A DNA stretch of 64,000 nucleotides from Sodalis glossinidius str. 'morsitans' (GTDB lineage: Bacteria; Pseudomonadota; Gammaproteobacteria; Enterobacterales; Enterobacteriaceae), in assembly GCF_000010085.1 (NCBI RefSeq), contig NC_007712.1:186001-250000 (forward strand). The letters run 5' to 3'. Shown here in pieces: positions 9,826 through 23,994 of the stretch (positions are counted from its first letter, which is position 1; each line of letters opens with the position of its first letter). The position numbers and the translations under genes are program-made. The notes under the pieces were generated by a model. The model made no database searches. It was not told the DNA's origin and worked only from the letters and a program-made list of their open reading frames with translations.

Positions 9826-9934
9826 ACCGATCTCTCCGCACCAACGCAGTGACTCGCGCGGCGGCGGTCGGGCGCTGTTCCAGGCGGAGCGCTATGGTAA
9901 TATGGGTCAATTACGTTCCGCATAGGGTCTGAAA

Positions 9935-11263
9935 ATGGAATCGCTTTCTTCGTTATACAGGGATCATATCGCCACTCTCCAACAGCGCACCCGGGAGATA
10001 TTACAGCGCCAGCAGCTGGAAGGATTACTGATCCATGCCGGCGAGCCGATAAGCCGCTTTCTTGATGATCATGACTACCCGTTTAAGGTCAATCCACAGT
10101 TCAAAGCCTGGTTTCCGGTTACCCGCGTGCCGCACTGCTGGCTGTGGGTCGACGGAGTTAACAAGCCAAAACTGTGGTACTACCTGTCAATAGATTATTG
10201 GTACCTGGTGGAACCGTTGCCGGACAGCTTTTGGACGCCGTATGTAGATATCGTCCCGTTCGCCGATCCGGACGAGATTGCCGCGCTGTTGCCCCCGCGC
10301 GACAACGTCGCCTATTTGGGATCGTCGCCGCATCGGGCATCTCTGCTGGGAATGGAACGTGACTTTATCAACCCGCAGCCGGTACTGGATTATCTGCATT
10401 ATCACCGGGCCTACAAGACCGACTACGAACTAGCCTGCATGCGCGAAGCGCAAAAATCAGCGGTAAATGGTCATCGGGCGGCAAAAGAGGCTTTCTTGTC
10501 CGGTATGTGCGAATTCGATATCAATATCGCCTATCTCAGCGCTTGCGGCCACCGCGATACCGATGTGCCCTATGATAATATTATCGCCCTGAATGAACAT
10601 GCGGCGGTATTGCATTACACCCGTCTGGACCAGCACACGCCAGAACACGTAATGAGTTTTCTTATCGATGCCGGCACCGAATACAACGGTTACGCCGCCG
10701 ACCTGACCCGAACCTATGCGGCGCAGAAAGACAGTGACTTCGCCGCGCTGATCGCGGCGATGAATAGCGAGCAGCAGGCGCTTATCGCCACCATTGAAAC
10801 TGGCGTTAACTACATCGATTATCATCTACAGATGCACGGTAGAATCGCTAAGCTTTTAAAGCAGTTTGATATCCTCAGTGGCTTGAGTGAGGATGCGATG
10901 GTGACGGAGGGGTTGACCCTGCCGTTCCTCCCCCACGGCCTAGGCCATCCGTTAGGGTTGCAAGTGCACGATGTCGCCGGCTTTATGCAAGACGATCGCG
11001 GCACGTCTTTGGCGCCGCAGTCACGCTATACTCATTTGCGCTGCACGCGCGTGCTGCAGCCGCGGATGGTGTTGACTATCGAACCCGGTCTTTATTTTAT
11101 CGAATCGCTGCTGGCCCCTTGGCGCGCCAACACCTTTGGCCGTCATTTCAACTGGTCGCGTATTGAAAGCTTTAAGCCTTATGGCGGTATTCGTATTGAG
11201 GACAATATCGTTATTCACGACAATCACATCGAAAATATGACGCGCGCGCTGAAATTGGAATGA
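9935..11263 (+). CDS. pepQ: Xaa-Pro dipeptidase PepQ (prolidase)
   Basis: 442 residues (E. coli 443), peptidase family M24. The dinuclear metal ligands are all visible: the two Asp in DAGTEYNGYAADLTRTY, His in LPHGLGHPLGLQVHD, and Glu in LTIEPGLYFI and GGIRIEDN. It cleaves dipeptides with C-terminal proline in the cytoplasm. The stop overlaps the start codon of the broken yigZ (ATGA at 11260-11263), so the two were once coupled. Intact. Confidence 0.96.
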   Translation: MESLSSLYRDHIATLQQRTREILQRQQLEGLLIHAGEPISRFLDDHDYPFKVNPQFKAWFPVTRVPHCWLWVDGVNKPKLWYYLSIDYWYLVEPLPDSFWTPYVDIVPFADPDEIAALLPPRDNVAYLGSSPHRASLLGMERDFINPQPVLDYLHYHRAYKTDYELACMREAQKSAVNGHRAAKEAFLSGMCEFDINIAYLSACGHRDTDVPYDNIIALNEHAAVLHYTRLDQHTPEHVMSFLIDAGTEYNGYAADLTRTYAAQKDSDFAALIAAMNSEQQALIATIETGVNYIDYHLQMHGRIAKLLKQFDILSGLSEDAMVTEGLTLPFLPHGLGHPLGLQVHDVAGFMQDDRGTSLAPQSRYTHLRCTRVLQPRMVLTIEPGLYFIESLLAPWRANTFGRHFNWSRIESFKPYGGIRIEDNIVIHDNHIENMTRALKLE

Positions 11264-11825
11264 CGACGTCATGGTTCGCACCGGCGGCGGAAGTCACGCT
11301 GACGGAGGAAATCAAAAAAGTCGTTTTATCACGTTACTGTCCCCCACTCAGGGGATCGACGCCGCCAAAGCTTATATCCTGCAATGTCGCCGGCAGCATC
11401 CGACGGCCGCGCATCACTGCTTGGCATATATTGCAGGCCCGCCTTCTGACTCCCGCCTACGGGGGTTATCCGAAGATGGAGAGCCCTCGGGTACCGCTGG
11501 CAAGCCAATCCTGGCCCAGCTGGATAGAAGCGGTCTCGGGGAAATCACTGCGGTAGTGGTGCGTTATTATGGAGGGATTCAACTGGGCACCGGCGGACTG
11601 GTCAAAGCCTACAGCGCTGGTGTTTCGTGCTGCGCTGCCATTACCCACAGTTGGCCTGGGTAGAGGTCGCGATACAGCAGGCTGAAGGGCTAATCGTTGA
11701 AGGTAAATATCAGGAATCGATTATAACTCACTCTCGAGATACCGCTGCATCGCATTACGGTGGCCAATGATAAATTGCGCGATCTTAGCCGCGACGCATT
11801 GCAATTGACGCTGGTTCCACAATAA
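11260..11825 (+). pseudogene. yigZ: YigZ/IMPACT family protein, frameshifted
   Basis: The reading begins MTTSWFAPAAEVTLTEEIKK, then must shift frame near 11315 to continue SRFITLLSPTQGIDAAKAY through HHCLAYIAGPPSDSRL, SEDGEPSGTAGKP and VVVRYYGGIQLGTGGLVKAYSAGV. A second shift follows near 11625. The C-terminal residues end as DLSRDALQLTLVPQ at 11823-11825 in another frame, with probable loss of part of the middle. YigZ is a member of the IMPACT family of unsettled function. At least two frameshifts make it non-functional. Confidence 0.88.
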
Positions 11826-11868
11826 TACCTTCCGCCTGAATTGTGTAATCATTAAGGATAGTGCAGAC

Positions 11869-13320
11869 ATGCATTTTCGCACCATAACCCGCATCGTGGG
11901 TCTGCTCGTCACCTTGTTCTCGGTGACTATGATAATCCCCGGCCTGGTGGCCTTGATCTATCGGGATGGTGCCGGCAGCGTTTTCGCGCAAACATTTTTT
12001 TGCGCACAGGCTATTGGACTTTTGCTGTGGTTTCCGAACCGTCGTCAAAAAAGTGAATTGAAATCTCGCGAAGGGTTCCTCATTGTGGTGCTGTTTTGGA
12101 CCGTTCTGGGTAGTGTGGGTGCGTTGCCGTTTTTATTTGCCGAACACCCTAATTTGTCAGTCACCGATGCGTTTTTTGAATCCTTTTCTGGGCTGACCAC
12201 CACCGGCGCCACGGCGCTGGTAGGGCTTGATACCTTACCCCACGCCATTTTGTTTTACCGGCAGATGCTACAGTGGTTTGGCGGCATGGGTATTATTGTG
12301 CTGGCGGTGGCGATTCTACCTATCCTCGGCGTCGGCGGCATGCAGCTGTATCGCGCGGAAATGCCCGGTCCGCTGAAAGACAATAAAATGCGCCCGCGTA
12401 TCGCCGAAACCGCCAAGACCTTATGGCTCATCTATGTGGCGCTGACCATCGCCTGCGCGCTAGCGCTGTGGGGCGCGGGTATGCCGGCATTCGATGCGAT
12501 TAGCCACAGTTTTTCCACTATCGCCATCGGCGGCTTTTCCACCCACGATGCGAGTATTGGCTATTACCATAGCCCGCTTATCAACACGATTGTCGCCATA
12601 TTTCTACTGATATCCGGATGCAATTACGGTCTCCATTTCGCAGCCCTCAGCGGCCGCAATCTGAAAGTCTACTGGCGAGATCCCGAATTTCGCATGTTTA
12701 TTGCGGTACAGTTGACGCTGGTGGTGGTCTGCATTTTGATTCTTTGGCGTTACGATGTATACGCTAACAGCCTGCAAACGCTTAATCAGGCGTTTTTTCA
12801 AGTGGTTTCCATGGCAACCACCGCCGGGTTTACCACTGACGGCATCGCTCAATGGCCGTTATTCCTGCCGATATTGCTCCTTTGCTCGGCGTTTATCGGT
12901 GGCTGCGCCGGCTCTACGGGAGGCGGGTTGAAGGTGATCCGCATTCTGCTGCTCTATTTGCAAGGCTCGCGTGAACTGAAACGCTTGGTGCATCCAAACG
13001 CGGTGTACACCATCAAACTGGGTAACCGGGCGCTGCCGGAACGAATTCTGGAAGCGGTTTGGGGTTTTTTTTCCGCTTATGCGCTAGTGTTTATCCTCAG
13101 TATGGTAGCGGTAGTCGCCACCGGTGTCGATAACTTTTCCGCTTTTGCGGCGGTGGCGGCAACGCTAAACAACCTCGGGCCCGGCCTGGGTGTCGTGGCC
13201 GATAACTTTACCTCCATGAACGCGGTGGCCAAGTGGATCCTCATCCTGACCATGCTGTTTGGCCGTCTGGAGGTATTCACTTTATTGGTTCTGTTTACGC
13301 CGACCTTTTGGCGTGAGTGA
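11869..13320 (+). CDS. trkH: Trk system potassium uptake protein TrkH
   Basis: 483 residues, the E. coli length. A membrane protein with four M1-P-M2 repeats, whose selectivity-filter turns can be read: TTTGAT, IAIGGFST, TTAGFTT and NNLGPGLG. It takes up K+ with regulation by TrkA (not in this window). The ATG at 11869 is preceded by AAGGA at about 11853. It lies between the yigZ remnant and hemG, as in E. coli. Confidence 0.97.
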   Translation: MHFRTITRIVGLLVTLFSVTMIIPGLVALIYRDGAGSVFAQTFFCAQAIGLLLWFPNRRQKSELKSREGFLIVVLFWTVLGSVGALPFLFAEHPNLSVTDAFFESFSGLTTTGATALVGLDTLPHAILFYRQMLQWFGGMGIIVLAVAILPILGVGGMQLYRAEMPGPLKDNKMRPRIAETAKTLWLIYVALTIACALALWGAGMPAFDAISHSFSTIAIGGFSTHDASIGYYHSPLINTIVAIFLLISGCNYGLHFAALSGRNLKVYWRDPEFRMFIAVQLTLVVVCILILWRYDVYANSLQTLNQAFFQVVSMATTAGFTTDGIAQWPLFLPILLLCSAFIGGCAGSTGGGLKVIRILLLYLQGSRELKRLVHPNAVYTIKLGNRALPERILEAVWGFFSAYALVFILSMVAVVATGVDNFSAFAAVAATLNNLGPGLGVVADNFTSMNAVAKWILILTMLFGRLEVFTLLVLFTPTFWRE

Positions 13321-13333
13321 TACAAGGTTTACC

Positions 13334-13882
13334 ATGAAAACGTTGATTCTCTATTTGAGCCACGATGGCCAAACGCACAAAATTGCGCGCGCGATTACAG
13401 CCCATCTTACCGATTGCTGCGAATGTGATGTGGTGGATTTGCACCTCGCACAGGATCTTGATCTGCAGCGTTATCAGCGGGTGGTCGTGGGGGCGGCCAT
13501 ACGCTATGGCCGCTTTGCCGCGGATCTTGACCACTTTATCGCGCAGCAGCTTGAATGGCTGCACAGTATCCCCAGTGCGTTTTATGCCGTCAATTTGACG
13601 GCGCGCAAGCCCGATAAACGCACCCCTAGCACGAACGTCTACACCCGGAAATTCCTGGCGAAAACCCCCTGGCGACCGGATCTTTGCGCCGTGTTCGCGG
13701 GTGCATTGTGCTACCCCCGCTACAGCTGGTTTGATCGAGTGATGATCCAGATGATAATGCGCATGACCGGCGGTGAAACCGATCGCACCAAGGAAGTGGA
13801 ATATACGGATTGGCAGCAAGTTTCTGCCTTTGCCGGTGATTTAGCGCAATTGACCGCCAAACAGGCGCCGCCGCGCCCCTAA
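13334..13882 (+). CDS. hemG: Menaquinone-dependent protoporphyrinogen IX dehydrogenase HemG
   Basis: 182 residues (E. coli 181), a long-chain flavodoxin fold that binds FMN through an N-terminal loop (LYLSHDGQTHKIA). The family segments VVVGAAIRYGRF, SAFYAVNLTARKP and YPRYSWFDRVMIQMIM are conserved. It oxidises protoporphyrinogen IX, passing electrons to quinone, in heme synthesis. The ATG at 13334 follows the trkH stop by 13 bases and matches the E. coli MKTLIL start. An rRNA operon follows, as in E. coli (rrnA). Confidence 0.95.
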   Translation: MKTLILYLSHDGQTHKIARAITAHLTDCCECDVVDLHLAQDLDLQRYQRVVVGAAIRYGRFAADLDHFIAQQLEWLHSIPSAFYAVNLTARKPDKRTPSTNVYTRKFLAKTPWRPDLCAVFAGALCYPRYSWFDRVMIQMIMRMTGGETDRTKEVEYTDWQQVSAFAGDLAQLTAKQAPPRP

Positions 13883-13934
13883 TCGGGCCGTTTTGCTGAA
13901 AAAAACCAATTAAAACTATTTTAGTTATTTATCC

Positions 13935-13962
13935 TTGTCAACGGCCGCGAAGGCCCTATAAT
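13935..13962 (+). promoter_or_regulatory. rrn promoter P1 (first operon)
   Basis: A -35 TTGTCA (13935-13940) and -10 TATAAT (13957-13962) are separated by 16 bases. A GC-rich discriminator GCGCCTCC follows, the hallmark of stringently controlled rRNA P1 promoters. The AT-rich stretch at 13900-13933 resembles an UP element. Confidence 0.85.
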
Positions 13963-14043
13963 GCGCCTCCACTGACCGGGAACAGTCGCTACGGCGCACA
14001 GGCTCAGCCAGAGGCAGGCGGCCCGCTACGGGAAAATAAAAGC

Positions 14044-14071
14044 TTGACTTTACAGCAGAAAAGCGTAATAT
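14044..14071 (+). promoter_or_regulatory. rrn promoter P2 (first operon)
   Basis: -35 TTGACT (14044-14049) and -10 TAATAT (14066-14071), with a 16-base spacer, sit about 110 bases after P1, the normal P1-P2 distance. Sequence identity with the second rRNA operon begins just after this -10. Confidence 0.8.
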
Positions 14072-14107
14072 GTGCCACCCGTGCGGGTCGAGAAAACAGC
14101 CGGCACT

Positions 14108-14119
14108 GCTCTTTAACAA
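14108..14119 (+). promoter_or_regulatory. boxA antitermination element in rrn leader
   Basis: TGCTCTTTAACA is the rRNA boxA sequence bound by NusB-NusE, which makes the elongating polymerase resistant to Rho. A matching boxA (GCTCTTTAACA) occurs at 16311-16321 in front of the 23S gene. Confidence 0.85.
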
Positions 14120-14243
14120 TTTATCAGACAATCTGTGTGGGCACTCACAAGACGATATCGACATACCGAAATATCAAGTCTTGAAGAGTGAACAACAAAT
14201 ATTCATATGAATACCAGTTTTGATTCTTTGAGCATCAAGCTTT

Positions 14244-15785
<1,542 letters not shown>

Positions 15786-15858
15786 CCTAAGCGATACGTT
15801 GAGTGACGTGTCCACACAGATTGTCTGATAATTGTCACGAGCAAGAAAAACCTGCTAT

Positions 15859-15935
<77 letters not shown>

Positions 15936-16133
15936 GTTCTGCTTATTTCCGTGGGTTCCCGTGATGAGGAGGGCAGCATGTTGCCGACAGGCGGCATGAG
16001 AGGCTGTGCGTCAGGGGGGCGAAGAAGGCGAGACTGGCTGTCGTACTGTAACGTCGCGGTGCGGTATCGGGTTTACCGGCAGGTAAACGGTATCGTCGCG
16101 GGTGAGCGACGGCATATGCAAGGTAAACGACTT

Positions 16134-16209
16134 GGGGCTATAGCTCAGCTGGGAGAGCGCCTGCTTTGCACGCAGGAGGTCAGCGGTTCGATCCCGCTTA
16201 GCTCCACCA
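16134..16209 (+). tRNA. alaT: tRNA-Ala (TGC), rrn spacer
   Basis: 76 nt, starting GGGGCTATAGCTCAG and ending with encoded CCA. The anticodon loop TTTGCAC carries TGC. It is the second tRNA of the rrn spacer. The 198 bases between the two spacer tRNAs hold no gene. Confidence 0.97.
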
Positions 16210-16456
16210 TTTCGCTGTGGAGTCGGGTTTGGTCATTTGTGGGTATGAGAAGGTTTTTTTTGCTGTAGTGTTATTTCAGAGCGCGTTTATCAAGCGCGCT
16301 GCGAAATACCGCTCTTTAACAATCCGGAACAAGCTGAAAATTTGAAACACATGCTGAAGTGCAAACTCAGTATGCGAGTCTCTCAAACGAAGTAAGCAAA
16401 CCTGAGGTAACGCGCAAGCGTTATCACTGTAGCGCGCAGACAGCTCAGGGTTGTGA

Positions 16457-19461
<3,005 letters not shown>

Positions 19462-19655
19462 ACAACACCTGAGCTGTTTGAGAGAGGGCGAAAGCCAGAG
19501 CTGTAACGAACGTTAGCGGCAAAGCGCAAGCGACATGAACGCGAGCGCCAGAAAGACGATATCAGCGATGTTCCGGATAACGCCCGATGGTCACGCAAGT
19601 GAGGGTTGGGCAGCAAGAGCAGTCTGCATGGTGAAAGCGGTGCGGAAAACGAATT

Positions 19656-19775
19656 TGCCTGGCGGCACGAGCGCGGTGGTCCCACCTGACCCCATGCCGA
19701 ACTCAGAAGTGAAACGCCGTAGCGCCGATGGTAGTGTGGGGTCTCCCCATGCGAGAGTAGGGAACTGCCAGGCAT
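19656..19775 (+). rRNA. rrf: 5S ribosomal RNA (first operon)
   Basis: 120 nt from TGCCTGGCGG to ACTGCCAGGCAT, nearly the E. coli sequence. The 194-base 23S-5S spacer before it contains no tRNA. Confidence 0.97.
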
Positions 19776-19818
19776 CCATTACGTCCTAACGGGTAGCCCG
19801 TGACGAGCAGTATCAACG

Positions 19819-19852
19819 AGCCCTCTGCAACCGCAGAGGGCTTTTTGTTTTT
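19819..19852 (+). terminator. Rho-independent terminator of first rrn operon
   Basis: AGCCCTCTGC, loop AACC and GCAGAGGGCT form a 10-bp GC-rich stem followed by TTTTGTTTTT. Confidence 0.92.
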
Positions 19853-20207
19853 GAGGACCATGGCGACCTGCTGCCGGCGACGCAACAGTCAACTTTCTCT
19901 CCGATAAAGGCGCGTTTGCGCCCGCGGTCAGGCGCACCCCCCTGCTACTGTTTTTGCCTGTAACGGGTGCTGCCGCACGAATTAAGTCACTTAATATGCC
20001 GGCGGCGTGACAAATCTTCCCCCACCTAAGGGCCGCAAATGATTCGTTATATCGAAATTTGATGGTTGCCGGATAATGAGTGCTGTCTAATACCCTTTGA
20101 TCAACGGAGCGACGTTGCGCGACCACGGCGTAATGGCTTTTATAGCCAGGTAGTATCAGGTCAGTGCTTAGCCACGCTTAATATAATCCGAAATTCGACA
20201 ATCATAA
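19853..20207 (+). other. Intergenic stretch, no gene recognised
   Basis: Between the rrn terminator and the orphan gene. A possible -10 hexamer TATAAT lies at 20182-20187, but no good -35 is visible. No similarity to mobB or murI, the genes that flank rrnA and rrnB in E. coli, was recognised. Confidence 0.5.
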
Positions 20208-20220
20208 GAAGGAGAGTTGC

Positions 20221-21079
20221 ATGTTTATTGGCTCTAAAACGGGTAGTTACATTCTAAAACCGGAACAGACGGATAATGGCAGCGCGAAAACGTCCGCTAA
20301 AAGTGACTAGAGTCGTCAGATTTTGCATTGCATCATGACAATTGAGAATAATGCGAAAACTTTTAGCACAACGGTTACCAATCGCTGCATTGGCGGGATG
20401 ATAAGCACATATAAGTTTTTGTCCGCTGTTGGGAACAAGTTAACTAGCGCTGAAAAACCCGCCGATAATGCCAAGTCAACGCCTGTGGCCGTTCATGATG
20501 CCGCCATCATGAGAAAAAACCCTTTGACACCTGAGGATATCGCCGCCGCAAAAGAGAAAATGCAAGCCACCGTCAATCATTTTCTCACAACAGATGGAAA
20601 GGGTTTTGAGCAGTTGTTGAAGCAACCATGGCGTTGGTATACAGCGAAGCGTTCGATGCTATGACGGCGTATTGCAAGCAAATCGGTCAGTCCGTGCCTA
20701 AGGGGTATCTACATGAAATAGGTACGGCCTCGATGGAGAGAGGATTAGAGGATTGAAGTGCAGGGATAAAGATGCCGAAAAAAATGAAGAGGCCAAGAAG
20801 AACGGAAAAGAAGTGTCTGAGCAAGATAAGATATTTATTCCAACCGGCGCAGGCATGCATCCGTTAATCAGTGTATTTACGGGTGAACTCTTCTCCCGAA
20901 ATGTTGAAACACCTACAGATTTTGATCCGATAAAACAGGCTAATGACGAGATATTTACGACATTTGATAATCTGGCCAAGCAAGGTCATGGCCAGAGCCC
21001 GCTGCCGTTCAGGGAGCAACTGGCGCAGATAAATAAATCCTGGAAAGAATTGCTCGATTCTACAGAGTCCGACAGCTAA
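20221..21079 (+). pseudogene. Orphan gene, interrupted (unknown function)
   Basis: An AAGGAG ribosome site at 20209-20214 precedes ATG at 20221 (MFIGSKTGSYILK). The frame meets an amber codon at 20308-20310, then stays open in the same frame to 20664. Near 20625 the coherent reading moves to another frame (MALVYSEAFDAMTAYCKQI) and near 20755 to a third, which runs to TAA at 21077-21079 (RDKDAEKNEEAKKN, IPTGAGMHPLISVF, ending LLDSTESDS). Together about 285 residues, hydrophilic, Lys/Glu/Thr-rich, with no transmembrane segment. The base composition is richer in A+T than the neighbours, suggesting acquired DNA. I do not recognise the family. A secreted effector or phage-type cargo gene is possible but unproven. 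An alternative is two separate small genes. Confidence 0.5.
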
Positions 21080-21216
21080 GCGACGTTGCAACGTTGCCCA
21101 ACGTTAAGCGAACACTAGGAACGTACCCAGGCACGCCCGCGTCATAAAATGTCACTCGCTGCCTTCTAGTGCGATCGAGTAGACTAACGGCAATAAAAGT
21201 AAAGACAGGTTATGTA

Positions 21217-22254
21217 ATGATGACGGACAGTGGAGCGTTAAAGCCCCTGAACAGCTTTGCCATTGATGTGCGGGCACGGCGCGTAATCGCGGCGTATACG
21301 GAAGCCGAGCTGTTCACGCTATGGCGGCAGGCTGCGGACGACGCTACGCCGGTGCTGGTGTTGGGTGGTGGTAGTAATGTGTTGTTTCTGGAAAACTATG
21401 CCGGCACCGTGTTGCTGAACCGGATTGCGGGCGTAACAATCGAAGAGTGCCCCGATGCTTGGCATTTGCACGTCGGCGCTGGAGAAGTGTGGCATGACCT
21501 GGTGCGCACCTGTCTCGAACAACATATGCCGGGTCTTGAGAATCTGGCACTTATACCCGGTTGCGTTGGTTCTGCACCGATCCAGAACATTGGCGCTTAT
21601 GGCGTCGAGCTGCGCCAGTTCTGTGACTATGTCGATGTGCTGCAGTTGGCAACCAGCACCTTACGTCGCCTGAGTGCAGCTGAATGTCAATTCGGTTACC
21701 GCGACAGTATCTTTAAGCACGCGCTGCGCGAACGCCACGCCATTGTTGCGGTGGGCCTTCGGCTCGCCAAAGCCTGGCAACCGGTATTGACCTATGGAGT
21801 TCTGGCCCGCCTGGATCCGCAGCAAGCCACACCGCGGCTGATTTATGATACGGTTTGCGCGATGCGTCGCACGAAATTGCCCGGCCCTGCGCTGCAGGGC
21901 AACGCCGGTAGTTTTTTCAAAAATCCGGTTATTGATGCCTCGAGAGCGGAACGACTGTTAAGCCGCTACCCTGATGCCCCCCATTATCCTCAGCCGGAGG
22001 GCGGGGTGAAGCTGGCGGCAGGTTGGCTTATCGATCGCTGCGGACTTAAAGGCTATCGCCTCGGCGGTGCGGCGGTGCATGATAAACAGGCGCTGGTTTT
22101 GGTCAATGCTGATAACGCGACGGGTGAGGATGTTGCCGCGCTGGCGCGCTATGTGCGTCAACAGGTTGCGGAGCGGTTTGCGGTCTGGCTGGAGCCTGAA
22201 GTGCGGTTTATTGGTGCCTTTGGCGAAGTGGATGCGGTGGGAGCAATAACATGA
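21217..22254 (+). CDS. murB: UDP-N-acetylenolpyruvoylglucosamine reductase MurB
   Basis: 345 residues (E. coli 342), a type I MurB. FAD-binding motifs are LGGGSNVLF and IPGCVGSAPIQNIGAYGVEL. The catalytic Ser lies in GNAGSFFKNPV and the Glu in WLEPEVRFIG. It reduces the enolpyruvyl group to make UDP-MurNAc for peptidoglycan. The ATG at 21217 is preceded by AGGTTA; an upstream GTG at 21169 is in frame but its extension has no family counterpart. The stop overlaps birA by 4 bases. Confidence 0.96.
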   Translation: MMTDSGALKPLNSFAIDVRARRVIAAYTEAELFTLWRQAADDATPVLVLGGGSNVLFLENYAGTVLLNRIAGVTIEECPDAWHLHVGAGEVWHDLVRTCLEQHMPGLENLALIPGCVGSAPIQNIGAYGVELRQFCDYVDVLQLATSTLRRLSAAECQFGYRDSIFKHALRERHAIVAVGLRLAKAWQPVLTYGVLARLDPQQATPRLIYDTVCAMRRTKLPGPALQGNAGSFFKNPVIDASRAERLLSRYPDAPHYPQPEGGVKLAAGWLIDRCGLKGYRLGGAAVHDKQALVLVNADNATGEDVAALARYVRQQVAERFAVWLEPEVRFIGAFGEVDAVGAIT

Positions 22255-23210
22255 GAGACGTGACCATCCCGCTTAAACTGATTAGTTTATTGGCCGATGG
22301 CGAATTCCATTCTGGCGAACAATTTGGTGCGGTGTTGGGAATGAGCCGTGCTGCCATCAACAAACACATTCAAACGGTGCGCGACTGGGGTGTGGATGTC
22401 TTTACGGTGCCCGGCAAAGGCTATCGTTTATATGCTCCGCTGCAATTACTGGATGAAAGCGTCATCCGCGCGCGCTTACCGGCGGGTCGGCTGGCGGTGC
22501 TGCCGGTAATTGACTCCACCAATCAGTATTTAATCGAACGTATCGGCATTGCACAGCCAGGAGATGCCTGCGTGGCGGAGTATCAGGCGCAAGGGCGCGG
22601 CCGGCGCGGTCGACAGTGGATATCGCCGTTCGGCAATAATCTGTATTTGTCATTGTATTGGCGTCTTGAGCAAGGCCCGTCGGCGGCAGGTGGCCTCAGT
22701 CTGATGGTCGGTATTGTCATGGCGGAGGTATTGCAACGCCTTGGCGCAGAAGGGGTTCGCGTAAAGTGGCCGAACGATCTCTATCTGAACGACTGCAAAC
22801 TGGCCGGGATCCTGGTGGAGATTTCCGGTAAGGCTGGTGATGCCGCCCATGTCGTCATAGGCGCTGGAATCAATTTGGCGATGCGCGAAGGCGCTGCGGG
22901 TAAAATCGACCAAGGGTGGATTAACTTGCAGGAAGCGGGTATTGCCATCGACCGTAACGCATTGGCCGCTGAATTGACCGACACGCTGCGGCAGGCGTTG
23001 TGGCAATTCGAGCGTGACGGGTTCGCACCGTTTGTCGCCCGCTGGCAGGCGCTGGACAACTTCTTTGACCGGCCGGTGAAATTGCTTATTGGCGAACGGG
23101 AAATCAAGGGGATTGCGCGCGGCATCGACGCGCAGGGGGCCTTGCTGCTGGATCAGGAAGGGAAACTGCATGCCTATTTGGGCGGAGAGATATCGCTGCG
23201 CGGCCAGTAG
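22251..23210 (+). CDS. birA: Biotin operon repressor / biotin-protein ligase BirA
   Basis: 319 residues (E. coli 321). An N-terminal winged helix-turn-helix (about 1-60, GEQFGAVLGMSRAAINKHIQ) is followed by the ligase domain with the biotin/ATP loop GRGRRGRQW and KWPNDLYLNDCKLAGILVE. It biotinylates AccB and represses the bio operon. It starts within the murB stop (ATGA), so the pair is co-translated. Confidence 0.97.
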   Translation: MRDVTIPLKLISLLADGEFHSGEQFGAVLGMSRAAINKHIQTVRDWGVDVFTVPGKGYRLYAPLQLLDESVIRARLPAGRLAVLPVIDSTNQYLIERIGIAQPGDACVAEYQAQGRGRRGRQWISPFGNNLYLSLYWRLEQGPSAAGGLSLMVGIVMAEVLQRLGAEGVRVKWPNDLYLNDCKLAGILVEISGKAGDAAHVVIGAGINLAMREGAAGKIDQGWINLQEAGIAIDRNALAAELTDTLRQALWQFERDGFAPFVARWQALDNFFDRPVKLLIGEREIKGIARGIDAQGALLLDQEGKLHAYLGGEISLRGQ

Positions 23211-23290
23211 CCGTGACGCTTTTGCCGCTGAGGACGGCGGCGATGGGCAGCAGCCCAAAGCCGTCCCGTCGCCAGGCTGGGCGCTGACGT

Positions 23291-23994
23291 TTAATTCAGG
23301 GGAGCAGACTCCCCGGCGTCAGCACGCCCGCGGCTCGGGCAAATCGGCGTGATTGATAAAGCGCCGATCGTAGGGGCCGGCAAGCGTTGCTGCGCCCCGA
23401 CCACCGTTAACCAGTCGCCTTCGGGCAACCCCAACACCGTCATCTCCGGCCGTGCCCGCAAGAGCTCATCTAGCCGCTGCTGGGGGGTTTCGCACTGATG
23501 GCCCGCGGGCAGCTGATTGGTATAATGGGGATTGATTTGGAAATTGATAAGCCCAAGCTCGTTAAAACCGCCCGGATCGACAATGGGCATATCTTTAGTA
23601 GTGTATAGGGTGGGGCATGCCAGATTGGCGCCGGCGCTCCAGCCTATATAGGCGGCGCCCTCCTGCACCCGGCGGTGGATCGCACGCAGCAAGCCACGGT
23701 CGCGACAGTGTTTCAACAAATGAAAGGTATTACCGCCACCGATGATAATGACCTCGGCATTCGCCATGGCCGCACCGGCGTCTGCCGTTTTATGGATACC
23801 GTTACCTCGACGGTCAGCGGCTCTAGCGCTTGTCTGACTTTATCGGTATAGGCGTCCCAATCGACGATGACGCCGGAAAACGGTATGAACAGCGCCCGCC
23901 GCCTGCCCCGCAGCAGGTCGCTAATCGGGACGATGGCGTGCTCCAGATAGCGTTTACCGGGGCATGTCGAGTTACTGAGTAATAATAATTCCAT
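23291..23994 (-). pseudogene. pepE: Peptidase E (alpha-aspartyl dipeptidase), frameshifted
   Basis: The N-terminal part (MELLLLSNSTCPGKRYLEHA; IPFSGVIVDWDAYT) and the rest (VIIIGGGNTFHLLKHC, nucleophile motif GWSAGANLACPT, MPIVDPGGFNELGL, NPHYTN) are in different frames, so a frameshift lies near 23765-23815. The last 30 residues also leave the family sequence, suggesting a second shift near 23385. PepE is a family S51 serine peptidase that cleaves Asp-X dipeptides. In E. coli it is not next to birA, so this position between birA and coaA is unusual. Confidence 0.9.
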
